Source: JBMOGA01 sp049318625
Lineage (GTDB): Bacteria > Pseudomonadota > Alphaproteobacteria > Rhizobiales > Hyphomicrobiaceae
Direction of reading: 5' to 3'
Assembly: GCA_049318625.1 (NCBI GenBank)
Contig: JBMOGA010000029.1
Span: 1 to 46,300, forward strand
DNA: 46,300 nucleotides
Shown: positions 8,452-17,919 of the stretch, in pieces
Numbering within the stretch: the first letter of the stretch is position 1
How the letters are laid out: each line of letters opens with the position of its first letter
Made by a program: the position numbers and the translations under genes
The notes under the pieces: model-generated
Told to the model about the DNA's origin: nothing
Seen by the model: the letters and a program-made list of their open reading frames with translations, nothing else
Database searches by the model: none

Positions 8452-10737
8452 TCAACGGTCCGCGGCGAGCGCCGCCAGCACGCGCTCGGGCGTCATGGGC
8501 ATGTGCGTGATCCGCACGCCCGTCGCGTCCGCAATGGCGTTGGCCACCGCGGCGGCGACCGGAACGATCGGCACCTCGCCCACGCCGCGCAGACCGTAGG
8601 GAACGTCCGGGACGGGATGCTCGACAATGACGCATTCGACAGCTGGCACATCCATCGCGGTCGGCGTCCGATAGTCGAGAAGGCTGGCATTGCGCAACCG
8701 GCCGTCGGCGCCGTAGTCGAACCCCTCGAACAAGGCCCATCCGAGCCCCTGGACCACGCTGCCCTGGATCTGGCCTTCGATGCCAGCCGGGTTGAGCGCG
8801 CGCCCGACGTCCTGGAACGCGGTGTAGCGCAAGACCGCGACATGGCCGGTGTCGGTATCCACCTCCACCTCGCAGACGTGAACGCCGATCTCGACCCCTA
8901 GGGGCAGGTTGGTCGAGTTGCCCCGGGCCGCAACCGGCCCGTCCGACGCCGTGACGCGCATCAGATCCGCGAGGCCGATGCTCGGTCCCGGCGCGCCACC
9001 AGCCGTGAAGACCCCATCCGCGTAGCCGATGTCCTCCACCCGCGCCTGCAGCGAGCGCGCCGCCCGGGTCCTGAGGATCGCGAGAACTTTCTGAGCGGCA
9101 TCCACCACCGCAGCGGCCGAGGTCCGCGCCATCCGGCTGCCCGCCGCCGCATCAGTATGGCCGGCGGACTTCGTATCGCCGGTGGAGATCTCGACCTGCC
9201 CGAGGCCGACGCCGAACTGGTCCGCGGCGACCTGGGCCATGGATGTGCGCGTGCCCGTCAGATCGACGCCGCCCATGATCACGCGCACCCGGCCGTCGGT
9301 GTCCACGCTGATGTCCGCCGACGACGTCATCGAGGTGCCGCGCCAATAGCCGACGGCGAGGCCGCGCCCGCGCGGAAGTCGCCCCGGCGGCATCGGATCG
9401 GTCCAGCAGGGATGCGCCCGCACGACCTCGAGCATCGGCTTGTAGCCGAGCGACGGGAACGGCGTGCCGATCGGCATCGGGCCGCCGGTCACCGCAGAAT
9501 TCCGCAAGCGGAATTCCAGCGGATCGATGCCGACGGTCCTGGCGACAGCGTCGATGGCCTGCTCGACCGCGAAGGCGCACTGGATCCCGCCGGGCCCGCG
9601 ATAGGCCTCGGTCCGCGGTTTGTTCGTCACCACATCGTAGCCTTCGAGATGCAGCGCGTCGCACGTATAGAGCGCGGCCGACGCCTGCATCGGCAGCGTC
9701 GGGCTCATGCCGGGCAGTCCACCGGCATCCAGCCGATAGGTGCCCTTGATCGCGAGCAGGCGTCCCTGGCCGTCGGCCCCGACCGTCACGTCGACCAGCG
9801 CCCCGGCAGTGGGCCCGCTGCCGCCCTGTAGGACCTCCGTGCGGGTCTGAACGAAGCGGACCGGCCGGCCGCACTTCTGAGCGAGCCGAACGGCCACCGC
9901 CTCGCCATGCAGGACGATCTTGCCCCCGAATGCCCCGCCGACCTCGAGTGGAACCACCTTGATCTGCGATATCGGCAACCCGAGCATGCTGCCGAGCATC
10001 AATTCCGTCGTGAACTGACCTTGCGTCGACGTGTAGACCGTCACGAACCCGCTGGCGTCGACATGCGCCAGCAAGGCCTGCGGTTCGAGATAACCCTGGT
10101 GCGCGGTATCGACCCGCACCGACATGGTCGCGGTGCAGACCGCTGCCGCCAGCACCGCATCGGCGTCGCCGCGCGCGATGATGAGCTTGGAGCACACATT
10201 GCTCGGCCGCTGCGGCTTGGGCTCCACCCCTTGCGTGAAGACGTGCGCGTGAAGGACGGGCGCATCGGGCGCCATGGCAGCCGCCAGGTCGACCACCGGT
10301 TCCAGCGGCGCGTAGGTCACATCGATGAGCCGAAGCGCTTCGGCCAGCACATCCCCGTCGACCACCGCCACGCCCACGACGGGCTGTCCGACCCAAAGGA
10401 CCTTGTCGCGCGCCATGTTGATGCGCGAGACCATCCACATGTCGAAGCTGCCTGGGCCCATCGGGATCGACGCGTCGAGCGGAAGATCAGGGAAATCGTC
10501 CGCGGTGACGATCGCGACGACGCCGTCGAGGGCCGCGGCACGGGTCGTATCGATGCGGATGATCCGCGCATGTGCGTGGGGGCTGCGCAGCAATCCCGCC
10601 GTCACGACATCGGACAGCTTGAAATCCGCGGGATAGATCGCGGCACCGGTGACCCGCTCCCGGCCGTCCACCCGCACCGCACGCGCGCCGATGAGGGACT
10701 GCGTGCCGCCGATCGAAGTGTGTGTCACACCCGTCAT
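8452..10737 (-). CDS. Xanthine dehydrogenase-family molybdopterin-binding subunit
   Basis: Large catalytic subunit (about 761 residues) of a molybdenum hydroxylase with molybdopterin cytosine dinucleotide. N-terminal domain about residues 15-130 (GRERVTGAAIYPADF, LLRSPHAHARI), then the Mo-binding region with VPLEVGGAFGGKI and EAYRGPGGIQCAFAVEQAIDAVA. The C-terminal GLRGVGEVPIVPVAAAVANAI carries the catalytic Glu. The active-site loop reads AYRGPG, not the AYRCSFR of true CO dehydrogenase, so despite CoxL-like architecture it should act on an organic substrate. Cys residues are few; electrons pass to the 2Fe-2S and FAD subunits encoded just upstream. The gap to the small subunit is only three bases. 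Confidence 0.9.
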   Translation of the reverse strand: MTGVTHTSIGGTQSLIGARAVRVDGRERVTGAAIYPADFKLSDVVTAGLLRSPHAHARIIRIDTTRAAALDGVVAIVTADDFPDLPLDASIPMGPGSFDMWMVSRINMARDKVLWVGQPVVGVAVVDGDVLAEALRLIDVTYAPLEPVVDLAAAMAPDAPVLHAHVFTQGVEPKPQRPSNVCSKLIIARGDADAVLAAAVCTATMSVRVDTAHQGYLEPQALLAHVDASGFVTVYTSTQGQFTTELMLGSMLGLPISQIKVVPLEVGGAFGGKIVLHGEAVAVRLAQKCGRPVRFVQTRTEVLQGGSGPTAGALVDVTVGADGQGRLLAIKGTYRLDAGGLPGMSPTLPMQASAALYTCDALHLEGYDVVTNKPRTEAYRGPGGIQCAFAVEQAIDAVARTVGIDPLEFRLRNSAVTGGPMPIGTPFPSLGYKPMLEVVRAHPCWTDPMPPGRLPRGRGLAVGYWRGTSMTSSADISVDTDGRVRVIMGGVDLTGTRTSMAQVAADQFGVGLGQVEISTGDTKSAGHTDAAAGSRMARTSAAAVVDAAQKVLAILRTRAARSLQARVEDIGYADGVFTAGGAPGPSIGLADLMRVTASDGPVAARGNSTNLPLGVEIGVHVCEVEVDTDTGHVAVLRYTAFQDVGRALNPAGIEGQIQGSVVQGLGWALFEGFDYGADGRLRNASLLDYRTPTAMDVPAVECVIVEHPVPDVPYGLRGVGEVPIVPVAAAVANAIADATGVRITHMPMTPERVLAALAADR

Positions 10738-10740
10738 GGC

Positions 10741-11214
10741 TCACCGCGCCCGCAAGGTCGAAGCGGCCGCAGCGATGGCCTCGACGATTTTCTGATACCC
10801 GGTGCATCGGCAGAGATTGCCGGCGATCGCCCAGCGGATCTCGTCGTCCGACGGATCGGGATTTCGGTCCAGCAGCGCCTTGGCCGAGAGCACCATGCCC
10901 GGCGTACAGAACCCGCACTGCGTCGCGCCGTGCGCGAGAAAGGCCGCCTGGATGGGATGCAGATCGCCGTCTCGCGCCACCCCCTCGATGGTGACGACGG
11001 CGCGATCGGCGATCTCCGCCGCCATCACGAGGCACGCGTTCACCGGCTGGCCATCCAGCAGCACCGTACAGGTGCCGCAGTTTCCGTTGCCGCACCCCTC
11101 CTTTGTGCCGACGAGGCCGAGTGGCCCACGCAGAAGCTCCAGCAGCGTCACCCGCGCCTCGCACCGGACAGCGACGGCCTCGCCGTTGATCGTCGTCGAG
11201 AGCGAGAGTGTCAT
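10741..11214 (-). CDS. 2Fe-2S subunit of molybdenum hydroxylase
   Basis: Small electron-transfer subunit, 157 residues. The N-terminal plant-ferredoxin-like cluster is bound by CGNGNCGTC with a following Cys in NACLV; the C-terminal helical domain binds the second cluster through CGFC and CRCTGY. This fits the CoxS/XdhA type. It starts inside the end of the FAD subunit (overlap of four bases) and is followed after three bases by the molybdopterin subunit, so the three are one operon. Confidence 0.93.
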   Translation of the reverse strand: MTLSLSTTINGEAVAVRCEARVTLLELLRGPLGLVGTKEGCGNGNCGTCTVLLDGQPVNACLVMAAEIADRAVVTIEGVARDGDLHPIQAAFLAHGATQCGFCTPGMVLSAKALLDRNPDPSDDEIRWAIAGNLCRCTGYQKIVEAIAAAASTLRAR

Positions 11215-12095
11215 GAGCCAGCACCCGTCTTCGCAAGAACGTCGAACCCATCGGCCAGCGTGCGCTCCGTCAGCACACGAACCAGCGTGCGCCGATAGTC
11301 CGCCGAGGCCCGCGTGTCCGAGATCGGCTTCGCCTCCTCCGCCGCGAGCCCCCCGGCGACCTTCACCGTGCTCGCCGTGCCAGACATTCCGATCAGCGCT
11401 CCCTCCGCCTTTTTTGCGCGCAATACCGTCGGCCCGACCGAGGCGAGAGCGATCCGCGCTTCCACGATCGCTCCGTCGTCGCCGAAACGGACCAGCGCTG
11501 CGACCCCGGCGATGGCAATATCCATCTCACGCCGGGGCGTGAAGCGGCGGTAATGGCACGCCGTCCGGGTTGCGGGCGGCGGCAACTCGATGGCGACCAG
11601 CAACGCGTCCGCCGCGAGGTTCGTGCGGCCCGGACCGCGAAACACGGTTTCGAGCGGCATCACCGAGCGCCCCCGCGGCGACGCCACGATCACCGACGCG
11701 CCGTAGCAGACGAGCGCCGGGACCGCATCGGCCGACGGCGCGGCATTGCAGATATTGCCGCCGAGCGTGGCGCGGTTCTGAACCTGCCAGCTGCCGATCA
11801 GGCGCGCGGCATCAGCCAGTGCGGGATACAGCCGGCGCACCGTCGGATCGTCGGCCACCGCCGTCGCCGCAGCCGCCGCGCCGATCGAAACACCGCCGTC
11901 GCTCCGCTGGCGGATCTCCAGCATTTCCGGAATACGCTTGATGTCGACGACGCCCGGCGCGGACCGCCTGCCCTCGCGCAGTTGCGGCACGAGGTCGGTT
12001 CCCCCGGCGAGCGGACGGCTGCCGCCCGCCATCGCCGACAACGCGGCCTCGACCGTCACCGACGGCAGATATTGAAAGTCCCTCGCGAGCACCAT
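11211..12095 (-). CDS. FAD-binding subunit of molybdenum hydroxylase
   Basis: Medium subunit (294 residues, CoxM-like) that passes electrons from the Fe-S subunit to the acceptor. FAD-binding features of the vanillyl-alcohol-oxidase type are visible: PLAGGTDLVPQLREG near residue 30 and ATLGGNICNAAPSADAVPALV near residue 108. The CO-dehydrogenase C-terminal domain follows (TACHYRRFTPRREMDIAIAGVAALV). First gene of the minus-strand operon; about 400 bases of apparently noncoding DNA lie upstream, which should contain its promoter. Confidence 0.9.
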   Translation of the reverse strand: MVLARDFQYLPSVTVEAALSAMAGGSRPLAGGTDLVPQLREGRRSAPGVVDIKRIPEMLEIRQRSDGGVSIGAAAAATAVADDPTVRRLYPALADAARLIGSWQVQNRATLGGNICNAAPSADAVPALVCYGASVIVASPRGRSVMPLETVFRGPGRTNLAADALLVAIELPPPATRTACHYRRFTPRREMDIAIAGVAALVRFGDDGAIVEARIALASVGPTVLRAKKAEGALIGMSGTASTVKVAGGLAAEEAKPISDTRASADYRRTLVRVLTERTLADGFDVLAKTGAGS

Positions 12096-12498
12096 GCCAC
12101 CACCTCATCGCTCAGCGCCGCGACGGCCGCTCGAACCCGGCAATGAACACGAGATAGCGCGGATTCCGGCAGGATGCGAGCCGTTCCGCCAGCGGCTCTG
12201 CCATCCACGTTTGTCCTCCAGGGCCGACCGGCCGAGACAGGAACCGCGAACGACGACGCGATCGCTGCAAGATCACGGCGAGGACGATGCTGTGCCCGCC
12301 TGCCCGACGATCGCCAGCGCGGCGGATCGATCCTTTGGGCAGATCCGTCGTGGCCTGAATGGTGATCTTGACGGTCGGCCCGGCCCCCCTGCCCACCGGG
12401 CGCGACGCGAGGGCCATCCTGGTCCCCGGAATGGGCCGACCGGACGACCAGGACGGCGCTGGAATGCCACGGCGGATCAATCGACGGCACGGCCACCC
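12096..12498. other. Intergenic region without a supported gene
   Basis: About 400 bases between the molybdenum hydroxylase operon and the end of the hydantoinase gene. Short open frames exist on both strands but none has a family resemblance, a ribosome-binding site and a compact start together. It must hold the promoter of the FAD subunit gene; I could not pick out a convincing sigma-70 pair. Confidence 0.5.
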
Positions 12499-14010
12499 TT
12501 AGACTTCCGCTGGCCGGCTGCGATCCGACGACTCGTCCTCTGGCCCATGCGCCAAACGGCCCCCCAGCCACTCCGCAAGCACGTGGTCGGCGGACCGGCG
12601 ACCCGAGGGTGCGGCAGCAGGACCGCCGCCACGCGGCAGGAAGGCGCCGGAGCCCGGCGCCGCCGAGCATTTGCCGCCCTCGACGATGACGTCGCCACGG
12701 CGGATCACGGTCGTGGGCCAGCCCTGCACCGTGCGGCCGGCATAGGGCGTGTACCCCGTGCGGTCGCGAACCGCGGCGTCCGACAGCACGACCGTTTTCT
12801 GCGGATCCCAGATCGCGAAGTCCGCGTCCGCACCGATCGTGATCGACCCCTTGCGCGGGGCAAGGTTGTAGAGCTTGGCCGGTGCCGTCGCCGTCAACTC
12901 GACGAACTTGTGCAAGCCGAGGCGGCCCTTCGACACCATGGCATCGAACAGCAGCGGCAGCCGCACCTCGAGCCCGGGCAGTCCGTTGGCGATCTGCTTG
13001 AAGGTCGGGTTCGGCCCGGCGCGCAGCTTGCCGGTGGCGTCATAGGCATAAGGCGCATGGTCGGAGGAGACCGCCTGCAGATCGCCGAGTTCGAGCGCGC
13101 GCCACAGCGCATCTTGATCGGCAACCGTGCGCGGCGGCGGCGAACACATCCATTTGGCGCCTTCCGAGCCGGGCTTGTCGAGGTCGTCGGCAGTGAGAAA
13201 CAGGTACTGCGGACAGGTCTCGGCGAACACCTTGGTGCCGCGCCCGCGCGCCGCACGGATCACCTCGGCGCCCTCGGCGGTGGAGACGTGGAACACCATC
13301 ACCGGCTGGTCGAGCAACTCGGCGCACACGATGAGCCTGTTGATCGCCTCGGCCTCGGAGCCCCGCGGATGGCTCAGCGCATGAAATTTGGGAGCCGTAT
13401 GTCCGGCCTCGACCAGCCGACGGCCCATCCATGCGATCATGCCGTGGTTCTCGGCATGCACGCAGACGAGGGCACCGGCGCGCCGCGCCGCGAGCAACAC
13501 GTCGAGCAGCGGCTCGTCGTCGACCTTCAGCCGATCGTAGGTCATGAACACCTTGATCGAGCCGTGGCCCTCGCGAACCAGCGCAGGGATGTCCTCGCCG
13601 AGCGTTGCGGCCGTCGGATCGGCGACGATCATGTGGAACGTGTAATCGACGACGGCACCCTTGCGGGCGAGCGCGAGGTAGTCGTCGACGACGGTCCTGA
13701 GGCGCATGCCGACGTGCTGGGCGGCGAACGAGATGACGGTCGTGGTGCCACCATGCGCTGCCGAGACAGTGGCGCTCTCGAAGGTGTCGGCGTTCATGAT
13801 GCCGGCGGCGGAGAGTTGCTCGATGTGGCAATGGCTGTCGATACCGCCGGGCAGAACAAGCTTGCCCCTGGCGTCGATCTCGCGTCGGCCCGATCCGAGA
13901 CCACGCCCGATCGCTGTGACCGTCCCGTCCGTGACCGCGACGTCCGCCTCGAAGTCGTCGCTCGCGGTCGCGACGCGCCCGCCCCGCACCACCAAGTCGA
14001 AGATTGCCAT
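12499..14010 (-). CDS. Dihydropyrimidinase / D-hydantoinase
   Basis: Cyclic amidohydrolase opening hydantoins or dihydropyrimidines to N-carbamoyl amino acids. The binuclear-metal TIM-barrel signature is complete: GGIDSHCHIEQ (His60, His62), GHGSIKVFMTYD with the carboxylatable Lys, VHAENHGMIAW, FHVSTAEGAEVI, and SSDHAPY with the catalytic Asp. About 503 residues; the C-terminal twenty or so residues are longer than in most relatives and acidic. The MAIFDLVVRGGRVAT start at 14010 is canonical for the family. It is divergent from a hydantoin-type racemase and near a D-carbamoylase, which together form the classical hydantoin route to D-amino acids. Confidence 0.9.
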   Translation of the reverse strand: MAIFDLVVRGGRVATASDDFEADVAVTDGTVTAIGRGLGSGRREIDARGKLVLPGGIDSHCHIEQLSAAGIMNADTFESATVSAAHGGTTTVISFAAQHVGMRLRTVVDDYLALARKGAVVDYTFHMIVADPTAATLGEDIPALVREGHGSIKVFMTYDRLKVDDEPLLDVLLAARRAGALVCVHAENHGMIAWMGRRLVEAGHTAPKFHALSHPRGSEAEAINRLIVCAELLDQPVMVFHVSTAEGAEVIRAARGRGTKVFAETCPQYLFLTADDLDKPGSEGAKWMCSPPPRTVADQDALWRALELGDLQAVSSDHAPYAYDATGKLRAGPNPTFKQIANGLPGLEVRLPLLFDAMVSKGRLGLHKFVELTATAPAKLYNLAPRKGSITIGADADFAIWDPQKTVVLSDAAVRDRTGYTPYAGRTVQGWPTTVIRRGDVIVEGGKCSAAPGSGAFLPRGGGPAAAPSGRRSADHVLAEWLGGRLAHGPEDESSDRSRPAEV

Positions 14011-14100
14011 GTCGCCTTGCCCGCGCCTTCTTGCCACCCACGTCGTCGGGGGCGATGATAGGTGACGCTGGCCAATGCGCAAAGCCTGGAACCCCCTCCC

Positions 14101-14772
14101 ATGCCCCTTCACACTCGCCCGACCATCGTCGTCGTCAATCCCAACTCCAACGAGGTGGTGACGAAGGGGCTCGACGATGCGCTCGCGCCCATCCGGTTCG
14201 TCGGCGGGCCGGAAATCGTTTGCCGAACGCTCACCGAAGGCCCGATCGGCATCGAGACCCAGGAGCATGTGGAAAGCGTGACGATGCCCCTGCGCCGCCT
14301 CGTGCAATCCGACAACGATGCGGCGGCCTTCGTGATCGCCTGCTACTCGGACCCGGGGCTCCAGGTCTGCCGCGAAGCAACGAACCGGCCGGTCTTCGGC
14401 ATCAACGAGGCGGGTGTGCTCACGGCACTTGCGCGCGGCGAACGGTTCGGCGTCATCGCGATCCGGCAGCGCTCGGTGCGCCGGCACGTGCGTTACTTGC
14501 GCCAGATGGGCCTCATGGAACGCCTCGCCGGCGAGCGAGCGCTCGACATGAGCGTCGCAGAGACCGCTTCCGGCACCAACACGCCCAGTCGCATGATCGA
14601 GGTGGGGCGCGAACTTCGCGACATCGATGGCGCCGAAGTCGTCGTCATGGGTTGTGCCGGCATGGCGCGGCATCGCGCGCCGCTGGAAAAGGAACTCGGC
14701 GTGCCGGTGATCGACCCGACACAGGCGGCTGTGGCGATGGCGCTCGGCGCGGTGGTGTTCGCAGCGGGGTGA
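14101..14772 (+). CDS. Asp/Glu/hydantoin racemase-family protein
   Basis: About 223 residues. The N-terminus IVVVNPNSNEVVTKGLDDAL, the ACYSDPGL segment with the first catalytic Cys, and VVVMGCAGMARHR with the second Cys form the two-cysteine racemase active site. FGINEAGVLTAL is also typical of hydantoin racemases. It would racemise 5-substituted hydantoins so that the D-specific hydantoinase and carbamoylase can use both enantiomers. The ATG at 14101 sits next to PLHTRPTIVVV; an upstream GTG at 14062 would add thirteen residues and cannot be excluded. It is transcribed divergently from the hydantoinase, with about 90 bases between. Confidence 0.8.
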   Translation: MPLHTRPTIVVVNPNSNEVVTKGLDDALAPIRFVGGPEIVCRTLTEGPIGIETQEHVESVTMPLRRLVQSDNDAAAFVIACYSDPGLQVCREATNRPVFGINEAGVLTALARGERFGVIAIRQRSVRRHVRYLRQMGLMERLAGERALDMSVAETASGTNTPSRMIEVGRELRDIDGAEVVVMGCAGMARHRAPLEKELGVPVIDPTQAAVAMALGAVVFAAG

Positions 14773-14814
14773 GGCGCGGCTGCCCGTCGCCACTTCATCC
14801 AACACTGTAGGCGC

Positions 14815-15457
14815 TCAACGGCCGGCGCGCTTGCGCCACTCGTCGAAGCTCACCCGCTTCATCTCGAACACCTCGCCCTGCCGGCAATAGCGGTGGCCGG
14901 CAAGGCGCCCGATCGGCCGGTCGGCATGCGAGTCGATGTGGAAGCTGCCCGGATCCGCGAGGCCTTCACGCGCGTGCACCGCCAGGACTTCACCGATCAG
15001 CAGCTCGCGCGATGCCGAGAAGGCGAGCGAGACGCTGCGTCGGCATTCGAGCGCGAACGGAGCAGTGGCGATGCGGGGCACGGACACCCGGCTGCACAGG
15101 GCGGTGGGAATGGAGAGCGCCACGACCCTCGCTCACGTCGGCAGGGAAATCGGTGGCGCACAGGTTCATGGTCTCGGCCAGCGGCTCGTCGACCATGTTG
15201 ACCACGAACTCCTCGCGCTGCGAGAGGTTCCGTGTCGTATCTTTGGGATTGCCCGGCGCCTTGTGCTGGAGGCCGAGCACGATCTGCGCCGGATCCTCCG
15301 AGAACACGTTGAAGAACGAGAAGGGGGCGGCGTTCACGAGCCCGTTCTCGTCGATCGAGGTGACAAGCGCGATCGGCCGCGGAACCACGACGCCGATCAG
15401 CAGCTTGTAGCGCTCGATCGGCGCGAGCTTTGCGAAATCGAACACGTGGTGGGTCAC
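14815..15457 (-). pseudogene. Flavin reductase-like flavoprotein, frameshifted
   Basis: The upstream part reads THHVFDFAKLAPIERYKLL, VPRPIALVTSIDENGLVNAAPFSFFNVFS and DEPLAETMNLCATDFPADVSE, a standard FMN-binding split-barrel flavin reductase-like protein. Near 15115-15128 the reading frame changes, and the second half continues in another frame with VSVPRIATAPFALECRRSV, LLIGEVLAVHAREGL and GHRYCRQGEVFEMKR to a stop at 14815. Joined, the two halves make a normal protein of about 213 residues. The start is a GTG at 15457, ten bases after AAGGAG that overlaps the end of the carbamoylase gene. Either a real frameshift mutation or a single-base sequence error. It probably belonged to the hydantoin operon. 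Confidence 0.8.
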
Positions 15458-15464
15458 GGCTCGC

Positions 15465-16397
15465 TCACTCCTTCGGCGGCTCGGCACCGGTGCGCGAGGT
15501 GATCAGTCCGTAGTGCTCGATGCGGCGGTGGCGCTTGAAGTCGAAGATCGTCTCCTTGCCGAAGCTCGTCGCATCGAGATCGCAGGGATGAACAATGAGT
15601 TCGTCGTCCTCGGTCTTGGTCTCAGCGACGATGTGGCCGTCGGGATGGACGATGAGGGAGCAGCCGAACATGGGGAAGCCGTCCTCGACGCCGGCCTTGG
15701 CCACGGCCACGACCCAGCTCGCGTTCTGGTAGGCGCCGGCCTGCAGCGAGAGCTTGTGGTGGAAGATGCGCTGCTCGGCGCCTTCGTCGCCGCGCTGCGA
15801 ATTGACCGAGGGCGTATTGAAGCCGAGCGTGATCATCTCGACCCCTTGCAGCCCCATCACGCGGTAAGCCTCCGGCCAGCGCCGGTCGTTGCAGATCATC
15901 ATGCCGAACATGCCGCCCATCGTACGCCAGACGGGGAAACCGAGGTCGCCGGGAAGGAAGTAGCGCTTCTCGAGATGTTGGTGCGTGCGCTGAGGGTCGA
16001 ACTCGTCGTGCCCCGGCAGGTGCACCTTGCGATACTTGCCGACGATGCGCCCCTCCCGGTCGACGAGAACCGAGGTGTTGAAGTGCTGGCCGTCGGGGGT
16101 GAGCTCGGCATAGCCGAACGTCATGCCCATCTTGAGCGCCTTCGCCCGCTCGAAGAGCGGCTTGGTCTCAGCGCTCGGCATCTCGCGTTCGAACCACTGG
16201 TCGGCCTCGGTGCGGCTTTCATAATACCAGCGCGGGAAGAACGTGGTCAGCGCCAGCTCGGGATAAACGATGAGGTCTGAGCCCTTTGCCTTCGCCTGCT
16301 CCATCAGCGCGATCATGCGGGCGATGACCGAGGCGCGGCTGTCGGCCTTGTGGATGGCGCCGAGCTGGGCTGCGGCGACGGTGACGATGCGTGACAT
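15465..16397 (-). CDS. N-carbamoyl-D-amino acid hydrolase (nitrilase superfamily)
   Basis: Cleaves N-carbamoyl-D-amino acids to D-amino acid, CO2 and ammonia. The nitrilase triad is present: Glu47 in YPELALTTFFPR, Lys124 in KYRKVHLPGH, and Cys169 in MMICNDRRWPEAYR. The segment HDEFDPQRTHQHLEKRYF and NTPSVNSQRGDEGAEQR closely resemble Agrobacterium D-carbamoylase, and about 310 residues is the expected size. The ATG at 16397 starts MSRIVTVAAAQLG; an in-frame extension upstream is not conserved-looking. It lies downstream of an amino acid ABC transporter and upstream of the broken flavin reductase on the same strand. Confidence 0.92.
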   Translation of the reverse strand: MSRIVTVAAAQLGAIHKADSRASVIARMIALMEQAKAKGSDLIVYPELALTTFFPRWYYESRTEADQWFEREMPSAETKPLFERAKALKMGMTFGYAELTPDGQHFNTSVLVDREGRIVGKYRKVHLPGHDEFDPQRTHQHLEKRYFLPGDLGFPVWRTMGGMFGMMICNDRRWPEAYRVMGLQGVEMITLGFNTPSVNSQRGDEGAEQRIFHHKLSLQAGAYQNASWVVAVAKAGVEDGFPMFGCSLIVHPDGHIVAETKTEDDELIVHPCDLDATSFGKETIFDFKRHRRIEHYGLITSRTGAEPPKE

Positions 16398-16561
16398 GGA
16401 TGGTCCGACTTCCCGATTTTGTGCCGCCCTGGCGAGTGGGCGCGAAAGACATGATACGCGTGCAGGCCGCTTGCGCAACTGCGAGCCAAGGCGTCACCGG
16501 CAGAGAGATGGCGACGCCCATCTCGAGCCGTTGTTCTCAAGATCTCGCGGTCCGCCTCCGC

Positions 16562-17230
16562 TCAATGGGCCGCCACGCGCCGCTCGAGCCGGCTCACCAG
16601 CCGCACGAGCGGCCAGAGCAGCACGAGGTAAAGAATGGCAGCCAGAACGACCGGGCTGGAGTTGAACGTGACCGAGCGCGCCATCTCGGCCGAGTAGAGC
16701 AGCTCCGGAAACGAGACGACGCTTGCGATCGAAGTCAGCTTCACGACCTCGACGGTGTTCGAGACGAGATCGGGCAGGACGTTGCGCACAGCCTGCGGCA
16801 AGACCACATAGGCGAGTGTCTGCCCGCTTCCGAGCCCCGTCGAGCGCGCCGCCTCCCACTGCCCGCGCCCCACGCTCTCGATCCCGGCCCGGTAGATCTC
16901 CCCATAATAACTGGACGTGTTGAGAAGAAAGCCGAGTGCCACCGCCTCGATCGGCGAAAGGCGGATGCCGGCGAACGGCAGGCCCGAATAGACCAGAACC
17001 AGCAGGACCAGCGGCGGGATCGCGCGGAAGAAGTCGACGAGCGCGATCGCCGGCCAACGCACCCACCGCGATCGCGCCGTAGACAGCAACGCTGCGGCGA
17101 GCCCACCCAGGAGACCGAGCGGAATCACGATCAGGCACAGCCAGAGCGTTGTGCCGAACCCTCGCAGCAGCAGCGGCCACACCTTCTGCATGATCTCGAA
17201 ATTGAAGAACTGCTGAAGCATGATTTCCAT
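16562..17230 (-). CDS. Polar amino acid ABC transporter permease
   Basis: Inner-membrane permease of about 222 residues of the HisM/GlnP type. Hydrophobic helices are visible at LWLCLIVIPLGLLGGLAAALL and near LVDFFRAIPPLVLLVLVY. The cytoplasmic coupling EAA loop reads GQWEAARSTGLGSGQTLAYVVLPQAVRNVLP. It starts five bases after the sister permease ends, so they are co-translated and probably form a heterodimer. In context it likely imports hydantoins, carbamoyl amino acids or amino acids. Confidence 0.87.
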   Translation of the reverse strand: MEIMLQQFFNFEIMQKVWPLLLRGFGTTLWLCLIVIPLGLLGGLAAALLSTARSRWVRWPAIALVDFFRAIPPLVLLVLVYSGLPFAGIRLSPIEAVALGFLLNTSSYYGEIYRAGIESVGRGQWEAARSTGLGSGQTLAYVVLPQAVRNVLPDLVSNTVEVVKLTSIASVVSFPELLYSAEMARSVTFNSSPVVLAAILYLVLLWPLVRLVSRLERRVAAH

Positions 17231-17235
17231 GTGGA

Positions 17236-17919
17236 TCAAGTCCTCCGCCAGGCGAAGCGCGTCTCGATCCACCGGCCCAGAACCACGATCGGCACGAACA
17301 GGATGACGTAGGCGATGGCACCCATCATCAGCGGCGTCGCATTGCCGCTGAACGATTGCGCCGTCGTCGCCTGATTCAGGATCTCCGGCACGCCGATGAC
17401 CGTGCCGAGCGCCGTGTTCTTGGTTATGGCAATCGTGCGGTTGGTCAGCGGCGGCACGCCGATACGAATGGCCTGCGGAAGCACGACCCAGAAGAGAGTC
17501 TGCGCGAAGCTGAGCCCCGTGGAGCGCGCCGCTTCCCACTGGCCCTTCGGCGTCGATGTGATGCCGGCCCAGAAGATCTCCTCGGCAAACGCGGCCAGCA
17601 CCAGCGACAAGACGAGCCAGAGCACCGTGAAACTCGGCAGGTTCAGCCCGACGTTCGGTAACCCGAAGTAGATCAGCAGAATGGCGACGAGGGGAGGCAG
17701 TGCGCGGAACAGGTCGACGAAAATGACGATCAGAAAGTTGAGAGGTCGCCACTGCCACGCGCGCAGGCATGCGAGAGCCAGGCCGAGCGCGAGCCCGGTC
17801 ACAACCACCGCCGCCGCGATTTCGAGCGTCACCGCCATGCCCTTGAGGATATCGGGCCAGTATTTGGCCAGCATATCGGGCTTGAAGAACGTATCGAGGA
17901 AACGCTCCCAGGTCGTCAT
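17236..17919 (-). CDS. Polar amino acid ABC transporter permease
   Basis: Second permease of the same system, 227 residues, with membrane segments such as LEIAAAVVVTGLALGLAL and VDLFRALPPLVAILLIYFG. Its EAA loop is GQWEAARSTGLSFAQTLFWVVLPQAIRIGVPP, clearly paralogous to the neighbouring permease. It ends with a basic stretch, FAWRRT. Its start overlaps the end of the ATPase gene by four bases. Confidence 0.87.
   Translation of the reverse strand: MTTWERFLDTFFKPDMLAKYWPDILKGMAVTLEIAAAVVVTGLALGLALACLRAWQWRPLNFLIVIFVDLFRALPPLVAILLIYFGLPNVGLNLPSFTVLWLVLSLVLAAFAEEIFWAGITSTPKGQWEAARSTGLSFAQTLFWVVLPQAIRIGVPPLTNRTIAITKNTALGTVIGVPEILNQATTAQSFSGNATPLMMGAIAYVILFVPIVVLGRWIETRFAWRRT

Noticed and set aside
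8452..12095. CO dehydrogenase operon
   Set aside because: The active-site loop is AYRGPG and lacks the AYRCSFR Cys of true CO dehydrogenase; no accessory cox genes nearby.
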